NCBI GenBank assembly: GCA_963555705.1
Contig: OY743168.1
Span: 23,938,139-24,002,138, forward strand
From: Ligustrum vulgare
Lineage: Eukaryota; Streptophyta; Magnoliopsida; Lamiales; Oleaceae
Length of the DNA stretch: 64,000 nucleotides
Direction: 5' to 3'
The notes below the pieces were generated by a model. It was not told the DNA's origin. It was given only the letters and a program-made list of their open reading frames with translations, and did not search any database. This document shows, piece after piece, positions 1-11,654 of this stretch; the stretch's first letter is position 1; each line of letters opens with the position of its first letter. Position numbers and translations under genes: made by a program.

Positions 1-289
1 AAGGGCCAACAGTTTCCTTAATGGGCTGGGCTAACAAACGAAATAAACAAATAATGAAAGGGAAAATTGCACCGTCTACTGCAATAAAATTAGGGAAAAA
101 TACAAAACTATACAACTAAAACTTTCACTTTTTAAACATAACAAACTTAAGATTTTTTTAAAAAAATCAGGTGTTAATTAGTTAATTAATTAATATAATA
201 TTATAATAATTATCATTAATATATTAAATTAAAACCTATATAATATTACATAATAAAATCAAAACAATATCTAATTTACAACCACTACA

Positions 290-1570
290 TCCTATCCCAA
301 CCCAACCCAACCCCGCACTCACCCCACCCCACCCCACCCACGACCCCACCCCACCCCACCCCAACTCAAAAAATAACTTTTTTTCCTTCAACTTTTCCAC
401 ACTCACCCCCACCCAGACACCACTTTACCCACCCCACCCCACCACACCACACCACAATAATGATTTTACTTATATTTTTTTCTCATCTCACCCATCCACC
501 CACCCGTCTCATCCCTCCCCACTCCTCCCCGAACCCAACCCAACCCTAACCACCCACCCCTACTCCCACCCCACCCACCCCAACCCAACACAACCCACCC
601 CACCCCACCCCACCCAAAATGATTTTTTCTACTTTTTTTCCACAACTCGCCCAGACTCTACCCTATCCTACCCCGCCACCTATCCCAAACCCACCCACCC
701 CACCCAAAATTAATTTTTTTTCTTCTAATTTTTGACTCCCCCACCAACATCGCCCCAGACCCTACTCCAACTCACCTCATCCAAAATGATTTTTTTTACT
801 ACTTTTTTACGACTCACCCAGATCCTACCCCGTCACCCATCCCCAACCCCACCCCACCCAAAATTAATTTTTTTCTCCTAATTTTCCACACCCCCACCCA
901 CCCCGTCCCGACCCTACCTCGCCACCCACCCCACCCCACCCACCCACCCCACCCAAATATGATTTTTCTTCTATATTTTCACACCCCACCTTAACAACCC
1001 CACCAAACCCCACCATAGCAACCCCACCACAACCCACGCCACCCAAAAATGATTTTTCTTCTATTTTTTCACACTTCACCTCAACCGTCCCATCCTATCC
1101 CACCCTACTCCCATCCAAAAATGATTTTTCTTCTTTTTTTTACACCCCACCCAATCACCCTCACTCCACCAAAAATGATTTTTCTTCTATTTTTTCACAC
1201 TTCCCCCAACCGCCCCACCCCATCCCACCGCACCCCGCCACCCACCATACCCCATCAAAAATTTACTTTTCTTCTATTTTTTCACACTTCACCCCAACCA
1301 TCTCATCTCAACCCACCCTATCCCACCCCACCCACCCACCCAAAAAATAATTTTTTTCTTCTACTTTTTCCAACCCCCAACCCTACCTAGACCCCACCCT
1401 TCCCACCCACCCACCCCACTCCACTCCAAAAAATGATTTTTTTCTTCTACTTTTCCAACCTCGACCCCGACCCCGACCCGACCCGACCCGACCCCACCAA
1501 CCCACCCACCCCGACCCTACCTCACCACAAAAAAATGATTTCTTCTACTTTTTCTAGCCCCACTCGACCT
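290..1570. repeat. Alternating C-rich / T-rich minisatellite
   Basis: About 13 degenerate units. Each has a C-rich block of CCCCA/CCCA runs followed by a T-rich block close to AAAATGATTTTTCTTCTA then TTTTTTCACAC. Spacing is roughly 70-110 bases. The strand asymmetry is extreme, so open frames here on either strand (for example 864-1079 and 1049-1390) are low-complexity artefacts. The complementary G-runs could fold as quadruplexes and the C-runs as i-motifs. Confidence 0.8.
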
Positions 1571-1599
1571 CTACCCCACCATCCCCACCCCCAAAATCA

Positions 1600-2640
1600 C
1601 AGTCAGTCACGTAAGTTGACACGAGATCGCTGTTAAGTCACACAAGGTCACACAGAGTCACAATTACAAATTTCGATGTAAAATCCCACCCCACCAAAGT
1701 CACAGTTGGTCACACAAGGTCAAAGTTCGGTCACACAAAGTTGCAGTTTGGTCAAACGAGGTCACATTTAGGTCACAGGAGGTCACAATTAGGTCAAACG
1801 AGGTCACGGTTAGATCACACGAGGTCACAGGTCGATCACATAAAGTCACACTTCGTTCTTACAAAGTCACAATTCGGTCACACATAGTCATATTTTGGTC
1901 ACATTTCAGTCACAATTACAAATTTAGACACAAATTTCACCCCATCTCACCCACCCCATCACCCCCATTAGTAAAGTCACAATTGGTCACACAAAGTCAC
2001 AATTCAGTCACAATAACAAATTTAGTTGCAAATTTCACACTACCCCACGACACTCCACCCGCACCCCACCCACAAAAGTCACACAAGGTCACAATTTGAT
2101 CATACGAGGTCACAGTTCGGTCGCACAAAGTCACGGTTGGGTCGCACGAGGTTACAGTTCTTCGGTCACACGAGGTCAAGTTCGATTACACAAGGTCACA
2201 GTTCGTTCTCACAAAGCCATAGCTCGGTCACACATAGTCATACTTGACACAATTGTAGGTCACATCACGTCCTCGTCCATTGGTTACACAAAGTCATTGT
2301 TGGTCACAATCTCTAATATAATTGGTCACAATCATCCATAATTGATCACATATTATTTGATTATTTGTCACAACTAAAACTTTTTTTATCACAATTAGTC
2401 AATATTTCTTGTCACAAGTTGCACAAAATCACAATTAATCAATATTTTGATCACAATTACCTAATAATTGGTCACAATCCGCACTATCACAAGTCACACA
2501 AAGTCACAATTAGTTAATATTTTAGTCACATTTACTTAATAATTGATCACATTCCATACTCGTCACAAGTAGCACAAAGTCACAATCAATCATATTTTGG
2601 TCACATTTAGCTAATAATTAGTCACAATCACAACAAATCA
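1600..2640. repeat. GTCACA minisatellite
   Basis: The hexamer GTCACA (variants GTCACG, ATCACA) recurs through the whole block, typically as GGTCACACAAAGTCACAATT. That makes a unit of about 21 bases with two GTCACA per unit. It degrades towards 2640, where AT-rich spacers separate the hexamers. A short C-rich interruption at about 1930-1965 resembles the upstream minisatellite. No coding function is proposed. Confidence 0.8.
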
Positions 2641-2659
2641 TCACAATATATCACCCCAC

Positions 2660-3530
2660 CCCAAACCCCCCACAAAACCTTACCCTACTCCCACCTTAAC
2701 TCTAACCCCCTCTCTTCTACCTCTCACCCACCCCAAAAATCCCTCAGTCGGTACTGCCAGAAATGGAGAAAAATATGATCCAGTTATCTACCACTCAACC
2801 CCGCCATTGCCCGCGGCGACATTACAAAGCATCAAATCCCCAACCACCGCCATCGCCGCCTCCTCCACTACCACCATTACCATCAACAGACAGCAAACTC
2901 CACCGAAGCCTCAATTTATCACCATCACACCACCACCTCAATCCACCACCACCAACAACACACCACAACCACCACTTAAGCCTCAATCCACCACCATCAC
3001 CATTTTTACATTTCGATTACAAAAAAAAAGAGCCTCAATCAGTAGACGTTGCTGTTTCGAGGAAAATCCAGAAAAAAAAGCTGAACCTCCACCCTCCATG
3101 CCACCTTCGGACCACCTACTGGAAAATCCCAAACTGTAGAAAAAGAAGCTTCTCAGCCTTACAAATCCAAATACGATGGCTGTTTGTCGAACAGAGTTTC
3201 GATTTGGCCGGAATTTTCTGATTAATGCTTAGCTAAGAAATTTTTCCAAGCTAAAATCATCGACTGCGGCTCCTCCTTCCACCTCAAGCAGGCGCCGTTG
3301 ACCGCTACCACCACAATCAGTCCACCAAGAGAAATTTGAGCGCTCGATTTATTCCTCATAACTTTAGTTCCGTCTTCATCTGCTCGCACGTCGATGTTAG
3401 CATTGCCTCGTGCTAATCCTCCACGTCGGAAGCCGAAGTCCTCGACGACGCCGACCTCCGCCACGTGAGCTTCCGGCGTCTCCTCCTCTCCAGAACTCAG
3501 GGGTAATGAGATGAGAGGGGTGTAAAGGGT
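2660..3530. other. Higher-GC segment, no recognisable gene
   Basis: Base composition rises, and CCACCA/CCGCC trinucleotide runs give proline/threonine-rich translations on + (2763-3221) and a short glycine-rich frame on - (3222-3464). No family is recognised, and overlapping frames on both strands point to composition, not coding. It could be a gene fragment captured by the putative surrounding TIR element. That is inference only. Confidence 0.4.
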
Positions 3531-3679
3531 TGTGGATTTATTTTAATTTTTAATTACGTTTAATTATTTAATTATACTAATTAACACCTGAAAATTAGAA
3601 AAAAAAAATTTACCGCACCAGAATTTTAAAGTGCATCTTTAAAAAGTAGGTTCCTGTGTAATTTTCCCATAAAATTATC

Positions 3680-4225
3680 AAACTAAAGTTTACCACTCAG
3701 AAAAGAAAAATTGAAATATACGGTCTTCTTCCCTCCCAAGCGGCGTCGACACTGTGGATGATCCCCGAACGGAACACCTGCTGCGTCCACCTATTGCTTT
3801 TCCACCTTCCACCACCTCTCTGAACCCAACATTGGTCACCACCAAAGAACTTTGCACCACCCCCACCACTAGAAGGTTGAAGACGGCGACTGTGTGGAGT
3901 TGAGACGGCGGTCCAACTTCTCCTACTTCAAATCTCTTTGGCTTCCATGCTCCGCTTCTTCCTTTATTCTTCTTCCCCGACTGCACCAGCATCGCCTCTG
4001 TGGGTGTTGGTGGTGGTGATTGTTGTTGTTACCTGTGAAAAGGTAGGTTTAGAGTGATGACAGCGAGTTGCAGGGTAGGTAGTGGTAGTGGTGGTGTTAG
4101 TCAGTGAAGGTGATAGTGATGGTGTTGAAAAAGCGACAATGATGGTGGTGTTGAGAAGGTGGCGATCGTGGTGGCTGTGGTGGTGGTCGGTGGTTGTGAG
4201 CTGTAAATTCTCAATTTTGTACAAA
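3680..4225. other. GTG/GGT trinucleotide-rich spacer
   Basis: A pyrimidine-rich stretch (3720-3960) is followed by GGTGGTGGT/GTGGTG runs (about 4000-4200). Open frames exist on both strands but translate to Val/Gly or Thr/His repeats. No gene is recognised. Confidence 0.45.
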
Positions 4226-4244
4226 AATTGTTTGATTTTATGTC

Positions 4245-4470
4245 TGAATCAAAGTATCATAAAAAAAATGTAAAGTTTCAAATTGTGATACTTCAATTTT
4301 GTCCAAAGTATCATAAATATTTGATAAAATTTCAGGCTATGATACCAAAAATTTAAAGTATCATAATATGATACTTAGATAAAACAGTATTTTTCCAAAA
4401 AAAATAAAAACAAAGTATTTTTCAGTGATTATTTAAAATGAAGTAAGTTTCAATTATGATACTAAAAGTT
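4245..4470. repeat. Cluster of GTATCAT / ATGATAC motifs
   Basis: AAGTATCATAA and its reverse complement (TGATACTT, TATGATAC) occur about eight times within 220 bases, in both orientations, at irregular spacing in AT-rich DNA. This may be a decayed MITE or subterminal transposon repeats. No termini could be assigned. Confidence 0.5.
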
Positions 4471-4474
4471 GAGT

Positions 4475-5345
4475 ATTTTTGCAAATGCCTCATAATGAAA
4501 ATACTAAAAGAAGAAACTTCGACTGTTATTTTGACCCAGTAAATGTTCTCGAACGCCCAAAATTCATTATACATCACAACAAAGTGGTGAATTCAATGAG
4601 GATCGTTAAGACCTTTCTGAAAAGTACTTATGGGCCAAAAACGAACATCGTATGCAAAAATTACGGTCATTTCTTTGAAGAACGACTATCGAAGCGTTCC
4701 AAGTATGCAAGAGTCTGTTCTTCTGCATTCAACACACGAATCTCATCAACAAGTCTATAAATCACACAATTTTTCAAATTATTTTTTAAACACACATATT
4801 TTCACTCTCTAATTTTTAACCATTACTTTTTATCTTAAAATCATAAATGAATCAATTTATAAATCAAACAGTGTCACAAACGGAGGCCCCATGTTTATTT
4901 TATTCTTCGAGGAGGACGGTGATATTGTAAAGGAAATAGTACACATAAATAGACCGTTACCAAAGTTGTTGATGGTAGGGTGGTTTTCCTATTATTCTAT
5001 AAATCAATGGTTATCCAGTATTTATTATATTGCCATAAACAACATATAGATTTCTTCTGCATGGTAATCACTTTCAACAAAACATTTTGGGGGTGATCAG
5101 CTGAGCTAATCCTAACAATATAATATTATAATTTATTGGTATAGTACTTACTAATCAGCATTAGCCTATAATGCTCATTAGATTAATAGATTTCGATGAA
5201 GAAATTAGGTCCAGTTTTGCAATTTCATTAAAATATGAAAAATCAGGCAAATATAATATCATTTTAAAAATTCGATAAATTATGGATATCCTAATCAAAA
5301 CCTCAACTATCTCTCTATCGATTAGTAGAAACCCTAAATCAACCC
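4475..5345. other. AT-rich spacer without recognisable feature
   Basis: A 93-codon frame at 4479-4760 (+) has no recognised family and no splice or promoter context, so it is not called a gene. Nothing else is seen. Confidence 0.4.
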
Positions 5346-5354
5346 CCCATTTTA

Positions 5355-6060
5355 TCTATCCATCATCATCATATCATCATCATCATCATCACCATCACCA
5401 CCACCATCCTGTAACCCATGTACCATAACCATATTAATTTTGTACGTCGTGTAGTGTTTAACTGTGATCTTCTCTATTGTGTGGAAATAATCATTGTTTT
5501 TTTGTGATTGTTGGTTGATAACTATCGTCATTGTTATCGTTTCATAGTGATTAACGATGATCCTGTCTATTGTGCGATGCATTAGTAGGCATCAATGAAG
5601 ATGAAACAATCACTGCTTTATATGTGATTGTTGGTTGATCGTCACTGATTCATTATCATCGCCACTTCTTTGATGGTGATTGACAACAACAGTAGTTAAG
5701 GGGTTTCGCGTTTGCGACGAGGTTGGGATAGGGTGGGTCCACTATGATTCACTATTATCGCCACTCCTTATTTTATACTAATTGTACCATAAATGTATAT
5801 TCATAAATGCATACATGCATCTTAGACTAGTTCATTTGATGTGGATACATGAATTCGGTTGTTCCACATTTAAAGATTGTGGGGGAAATATTTTTTGAAA
5901 TTGAAAAATAAAATAAAATAAAATTCAAAAAGTTAGCTAAATAAATATTCTAACAAATCGACACACTATATTGAACAATACGTGTGTATTATAATTAGAA
6001 TGCCACTTCTACGTGTGGAGTCCACAAAGATACGAATTTTGAATAAGGTGGGGTGATCAT
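5355..6060. repeat. ATC microsatellite and short internal repeats
   Basis: A (CAT)n/(CAC)n microsatellite covers about 5361-5406. Downstream, TGTGATTGTTGGTTGAT occurs twice (near 5501 and 5621) together with repeated TCATTATCATCGCCACT-type words, suggesting a small degenerate tandem duplication. No coding signal. Confidence 0.55.
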
Positions 6061-6063
6061 TAA

Positions 6064-6374
6064 GAGCATCTCTAATGATTTGTGAGTATTTTGATCTATA
6101 TGGTACTTTTGTAGATAATTATTTCACCTATATTGATAAAATATATAATGAATTTTAAAGTTTATTCTCAATGGTTTTTATCTACAATTTGTTATGTATA
6201 CATTGTTTAGCAAGTTATTTACATTTTGATATAGTATAAGATAATGTTCATGTCACGTCAGCGCCACATAAGCATGCAAACTAACCATTGGAAATTAAAT
6301 TTTCATATAATTATTTATTTTTTCTATATGTGACAATCTATTTTTCCTCAATTAATATATCATTAGAGAAGCTC
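6064..6374. mobile_element. Tourist-like MITE (PIF/Harbinger)
   Basis: 311-bp element. The left end GAGCATCTCTAATGAT and the right end read in reverse, GAGCTTCTCTAATGAT, form terminal inverted repeats. They are flanked by the trinucleotide TAA at 6061-6063 and 6375-6377, the usual PIF/Harbinger target duplication. The interior is AT-rich and non-coding. Confidence 0.8.
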
Positions 6375-6849
6375 TAAGGCATAGTAATAAGCAAGGGTAC
6401 GGATTGTGAATCGTTTGTGGATAGGATCACTTTTTTCATAGTGTTTTAATTTTCACCTTATTTAAGTTTCATTCTCTAAAATTTATTATTTTCAGTTCAT
6501 TTTTATAAATATAATTTTTCAAAAAAGATTTTGCGCACATCGTTAATTTTTTAATTTTTTTTTTTACTTTGATTTCTAAATAAAATAACTTATTTTTTAC
6601 AAAAACAAAATTATCAAAGAGTAGCTTCATAAGTCATAACTTATAGATTTTATCATGATATCGTGCAACTTGACAGTTAGTATGAGACTTAGCCTCAAGT
6701 TTCATCTCGAAATATAACACACATTTATTAGGAGTAGTCGAACTCTTTTATATCGACTCAATATAATCAATGGAAACTAACGTTTTTTTTTTTTTTTTAA
6801 TCTCACAATAAAAAATCACGTCTCCATAACTTATCAATAGAAACTAACT

Positions 6850-6990
6850 ACCTTCGTTTGGTAACACTGTAATTGTTTATAAACTAGTTTATTTATGATT
6901 TTGAGGTAAATGTGTGATTGAAAAGTGAAGAGAGAAGAGAAAAAATTTTAATGATTAAAAAGTGGTTTGAAAAATTGTGTGGCTTATAAA
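6850..6990. mobile_element. Truncated MITE, same family as 55158-55310
   Basis: It starts ACCTTCGTTTGGTAACAC and shares the internal blocks TTTATTTATGATTT, GAGGTAAA and AAAAGTGGTTTG with the intact copy at 55158-55310. The right terminal repeat is missing. Both sides carry a repeated block (CACAATAAAAAAT then CACGTCTCCAT, near 6806 and 7012), so the right arm may have been lost by local recombination. Confidence 0.55.
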
Positions 6991-6999
6991 TCGATTAAT

Positions 7000-8033
7000 T
7001 TTTTCATCCCACAATAAAAAATTGTCACGTCTCCATTGAACTTTATAGATAATAATCTAATTTGATACTTTACTCATTCAAAACCTTTGTGGCTTATACC
7101 CCTGTTTGACACACTTTAAAGCAAAATTATTTTTTCTTTGTACTTATTTTTAACAACACATTTATTCCTTAAAAAAAAATTTTAAATCAATTTCTCTTTA
7201 AAATGAACGTATACACGGACTTATTTTAATAATAGCCTCCCAAGCAGTTGGTCTTAAAAGTAGATAAGAACGGTGATACTGACATATTTTCTTGTGGTTG
7301 TAAAGGCATGTTAATGCAAAATGCACAGCAGAATAATTTAATTTAGAATAATTGACTAGTGATCAACTTGTCGTCAATCAAATAACAAAATGCACCAATC
7401 ATTTTGATTTTTGAGGCATTAGCACCAATCGATAATGACCCAATTTGCTTTTTTAATGTAGTAGTGGTTAAGTACATGTACCCAACATTAAATCCTAGTT
7501 TCAATTTGTGCAGCATCTCAGCCACAAATCACTAGTGATTTTTTTTGAATTGCATATCACTAGTGATTTGCTGGTCCATCTTCCATTTATCTATTATTTT
7601 GGCTAGAAGACAACCCCCATCAAGTATGGATGTATTTCGAAGGGTCAAAAAGGGCATAACACCTCGTCGCAAAAATAGTAGTTCTTGATTATGCATGTGT
7701 TCGGCAACTAATATAACAGGTAATGATTGATGTTATTTGTGATTTCTAGGTAAGATGTGTAGTTAAAAATTAGAGAGAAACAAAAATGTGTGATTAAAAA
7801 ATTATATTGAAAATTATATTGATTATAACCAAAGTTAATTAGAAAGAATATAACAACTATTTTAACATCACGAAGATCAGAGTCATTGATTGATTGAGGT
7901 TGATGTTGAGCTACGACTGGACATCCGTTGCCATTTTGTTTGGTCAAGGGGTAGGTTGCGATCACGACAACGCCCGTGCATGGACATAAAATCATTGTTA
8001 CATGTGAAAATTGTGGTTCAAATTGTCCAGCAC
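7000..8033. other. AT-rich spacer, no gene
   Basis: No coding signal. Two copies of the palindrome ATCACTAGTGAT lie about 30 bases apart (7527-7570). The stretch at about 7690-7835 resembles other MITEs here (it contains TGTGTGATTAAAAAAT), but its ends are unclear. Confidence 0.4.
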
Positions 8034-8036
8034 TAA

Positions 8037-9080
8037 GAGCATCTCTAATGCACATTATCAATTGAGAAAAAAGACTTGATACGTCAGCAAATTATTGGAA
8101 TGAGTTAAAAATATTTCTCAAATGCACAGTGTCAATTACAATGTTAAGCTGACGTGGCTGGAAAAAAAAAGTGCTCTATTTATATCTTGACACTTTGTCT
8201 GACCTGATGGATCAGCATTTATTTTTATTTTATAATTACTTTAACAACTAAATAAATGAATGATATAGATAAATATGAAATGTTATAGATAAATATATAC
8301 ATACATCTTCTCTCTATATATATTATTACTATTTTTAATTTTAATTTTTTTTAAAAGTCACATAATCAATAATATTTAAATGTAGACGAAATCATTGGAG
8401 ATGAAATTTTTTACTTCTCCCTCAATTTATTCACATTCTCTAAATGTCCGTCAATTTCATTGCTACACCATCCTCAATCCACGAAGTGCATTGGAGATGC
8501 TTTAATGCACACCATGGATTGGAAAAAATGATTTGACATGTTAGCAAATTGATGAAATAGGTTAAAAATATTTCTTCAATGCACAATGTCAATTACAATG
8601 TTAAACTGACGTGGCTGGAAAAATAATTGACAATGTCGAGTGCTTTGTCTACATCTTGACACTTCGTTTGACTTGATGAGTCGGTATTTATTTTTATTTT
8701 ATAATTACTTTAATAGCTAAAAATAGGAAAATGGTCACTTGAGGTGCTGTTTTTTCTCATTACTCTAGATAAACGTATACATACATACATACATACATCT
8801 CTCTCTCTCTCTCTGGAGTAAAATTAATGAATTATTGCTATATATGCAAACATTTTTTTTAACGAAATATTTGCGGACAAATTGGTACATACATCTTCTC
8901 TCTATATATGTTACTATTTTTAAAATTTAAAAAAATACCACATAATCAACAATATTTAAATAGACGGAACCATTAGAGATGAAATTTTAACTCATTCCAT
9001 CAATTTATCAACGTTCTCTAGAGGTCCGTCAATTTTATTGTCACGCCAGCCCCAATTCTTGGTGTGCATTGGAGATGCTC
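8037..9080. mobile_element. Two fused Tourist-like MITEs in tandem
   Basis: Copy 1 is 8037-8500 and copy 2 about 8501-9080, in the same orientation. Copy 1 starts GAGCATCTCTAATGCAC, and both copies end in GTGCATTGGAGATGC. TAA flanks the whole unit (8034-8036, 9081-9083). At the junction copy 2 lacks its first terminal bases, so the pair shares one internal terminus. Blocks such as GTTAAAAATATTTCT and CTGACGTGGCTGGAAAAA occur in both copies. Copy 2 also contains a TACA/TC microsatellite (about 8776-8815) and extra sequence. Confidence 0.75.
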
Positions 9081-9246
9081 TAATTAATACGACATAAACG
9101 AATAAAATTGCTAAAATAATGGATCTAATTTGATCTAATTAAAACGATATATAGAACACGTGTTTCATATTTTTCATATTACGTATATCTTTGAGAAATT
9201 TGTTGATTATCGGTGGAATAATCTATATTGATTTGGGGAAATTGAA

Positions 9247-9308
<62 letters not shown>
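9247..9308. repeat. (AAT)n microsatellite
   Basis: About 20 near-perfect ATA/AAT units. The poly-isoleucine frame running through it is an artefact. Confidence 0.95.
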
Positions 9309-9310
<2 letters not shown>

Positions 9311-9683
9311 TGTAAAAGATCAACAGCAACGCATAATAAGTGTTGCCAAAAGTATCAATCACAACACGCAATGCACATTACTAAAAGTATCGATCGCAAT
9401 ATGCAAAGAACGTTGCTAAATGTCTATTGCAACACGTATTGAACGTTATCAAAAGTATCACCACAACGTGTAATGAACGTTGCCAAAGGTCTACTACAAC
9501 GCGTAATGAACGTTGATCAAAGGTCTACGACAACGTATAATTCATCTTTTGCAATACATAATGAACGTTGTCGTATCATTTCCCTATACGGTAACACTGA
9601 GATTTGCAATATGCATACAAACACTGCGAAATGCCTTTTACAATATTTCTTGTGCGTTGTCGTAAACTGTTTTTGTTATAGTG
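9309..9683. mobile_element. CACTA-type transposon end with subterminal repeats
   Basis: Read from the right, the terminus is CACTATAACAAAAACAG (ending at 9683). This matches the CACTA consensus CACTA plus A-rich bases. Inside are about eight degenerate units of the form GCAACACGTAATGAACGTTG then CCAAAAGTAT, typical subterminal transposase-binding repeats. The opposite terminus and any transposase are absent, so the element is truncated near the AAT microsatellite. Confidence 0.6.
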
Positions 9684-10508
9684 TGTTGGCTTTAAAGATA
9701 CTCATATAAGAAACATTTAGTTAGAGAGTGGGCAAGTTGATGAGTTGAATTAGGGATTGATTTAGCACATGGAGCATAGATTAGGGACCACTTGTGTAAA
9801 ATTTCCCCATAAAGAAAAATATTTTATTGTAGTGTTTATCTTAAGTGTGATTCAGAAAAGGGAATTGCTACATTTTTAAGGGAAATTTATGCAATTACCT
9901 GATTGTAATGGGAGCTAATTGAAAAATATGTAATACGTAATACTATTTGTAATATTACACAATTTAGATAGCGTTTATTTCTACCCAAGTTTAATCTAGC
10001 CAAAATTCAAAAGATAAACACTAGCCTAATAGGTAGAAATAAAATAGTTTCTAAATTTCTTCCAACAACACAAGAACCGTTAATTTTACATGAAGTTGAG
10101 AACATTCCTAAAAGAGACAAGATAAAAGAAAGAATTTATTAATTCTATAGTGTGTGAAGTTTTTACTTTAGTTTTATTAGTGTCTCAGTTTCTAATCCGT
10201 AAGAATCCCTTTAAAGTTAAAAGGTAATTAGTTTCATGGACAAATTACTACAATCCAATTTTTAATTTTTTATGATTGAGTCTTGGACTGTTAAAAGGAA
10301 AAAACACGTCATAAGTGATCGTAGGCTTTAGCTAAAATGTAGATGTTAATATAGAGTGCAGATGCTAAACTGATAAGAGATGGAAATATGCATCAATAAG
10401 TGTAGGTAACACTAACTGGGGATAAATTAAGGGAAGTATTTGAAAACATGGAAAATGATATGTTTATGGAATCTTATCAAAATATAAAAATTCGTAGAGA
10501 ATAATTTT
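9684..10508. other. AT-rich spacer, no gene
   Basis: No ORF, RNA gene or clear transposon boundary. GTGTAAAATTTCCCCATAAA at about 9795 resembles the end of the element at 3650-3670, but no partner is seen. Confidence 0.4.
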
Positions 10509-10513
10509 AGTAA

Positions 10514-10695
10514 TATTATAAACTAGAGAGAAAAAGAAAGAGAAGTAGAGACACCAATAAATTTGTGTATTATATTATGAACCAGAGCCCCATATATATA
10601 GGGGAAGAAAGGGATATACAAAGTAATTAACTAATTATAACTAGGATTTTAGGGGTATAATTGTCATTCACTAATACAATATAATATTTACAACA
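10514..10695 (-). repeat. 3' LTR of the 10514-16315 element
   Basis: 182 bp. It contains CCCCATATATATAGGGG, a palindrome with a TATA-like core that may be the LTR promoter. It has an 8-base insertion relative to the other LTR. Confidence 0.9.
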
Positions 10696-10724
10696 CTCCC
10701 CCTTGAATGACATATGATATTACA

Positions 10725-11385
10725 AAATATCTGCCTCGTTAAAACCTTGTTTGATAAAACCCAATGAGACAAAAATATCAAACGAAGGAAAAAGAGTACA
10801 GTTGTTCTTGGAGTATTAAGATGAATGATGCCTCGTTAAAACCTCGCCAGAAAAACCCAATGGGACAAAACCTTGGCTAAGGAAAAAGAGTACAACTACT
10901 CCCCCTTAGTGTTGATCGTTGTAAATCATCGAGTTGATGTATCACAATCTTGTGAGCTGGTTTATTGAATGTAGATGTTGATAGTACTTTTGGAGATAAA
11001 TCGGCTTCATTGTCACTTGAGTGAATTTGTTGAAAATTCTGGAGTCTTTTGATGCTGCCTCGTTAAAACCTTGTCAGAAAAACCCAGTGGGAAAAAACCT
11101 GAACGAAGGAAAAAGAGTACAGCTACTCCCTCTGATTCAATATGTATTGAATCATCCATATAGTTACTCCCCCTGATTCATCATCCATATAGTTACTCCC
11201 CCTGATTCAATCTCTATTGAATAATTCATATCTTGATCTCTTCAGGAGTTTCGTATAAAAGAGTATATCAATAGATATTGATGCCAGCTACCTCATTAAA
11301 AACCTTGCCAGGAAAACCATGTGGGACAAAACCTCGGCTAAGGAAAAAAGAGTGTAGCGTATATTAGCTCCCCCTCATGGGAACA
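10725..11385 (-). repeat. Four 3' modules with repeated polypurine-like tracts
   Basis: On the + strand, units start GCCTCGTTAAAACCTTG, continue with AAAACCCA(A/G)TG and end AAGGAAAAAGAGTACA, at about 10731, 10830, 11057 and 11288. Several are followed by ACTCCCCCT (true tract at 10694-10703; further copies near 10897, 11126, 11164, 11195 and 11367). In element sense the latter reads AGGGGGAGT, the sequence abutting the 3' LTR. The 3' end therefore appears to have been serially duplicated. Confidence 0.8.
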
Positions 11386-11654
11386 TTACAGTTATATTGA
11401 TACTGCATATAATTATTTCAACTGTAAATCGGTACAATATCGAATGTGTTTACCAAGCATTTATAAATAACACATATCTGATATCTGATATTATTTGTTC
11501 TTTGAATATATTCAATATTTCCAATCATTTGAACATGCTGCATCGAGCCATATTCTATAATCAATATTATCAATGCATTTAATGCAGTTCTAAAATTTGG
11601 AAGTGACTTATTCACTTCACTGAACAATTAACTTATTCACTTCACTGAACAATT

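Larger units (their letters stand above)
60..3670. mobile_element. Candidate TIR element (Mutator-like?) carrying satellite DNA
   Basis: The left edge starts GGGAAAATTGCAC near 60. The right edge read on the opposite strand starts GGGAAAATTACAC near 3670. About 80-110 bases inward on each side the same inverted block appears, TCAGGTGTTAATTAGT (near 167 and 3590). Long, diverged inverted ends of this kind fit a non-autonomous Mutator-like element. No transposase is present and the flanking 9-mers do not match well, so the boundaries are tentative. Two independent repeats in inverted orientation are the alternative. Confidence 0.35.

Noticed and set aside
864..2340. Several open frames on both strands (proline/histidine-rich, glycine-rich, Thr-Ser-Cys-Asp repeats)
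   Set aside because: They follow the minisatellite period and exist on both strands at once, so they come from composition and not coding.
9191..9442. Frame with a long poly-isoleucine run
   Set aside because: Direct translation of the AAT microsatellite.
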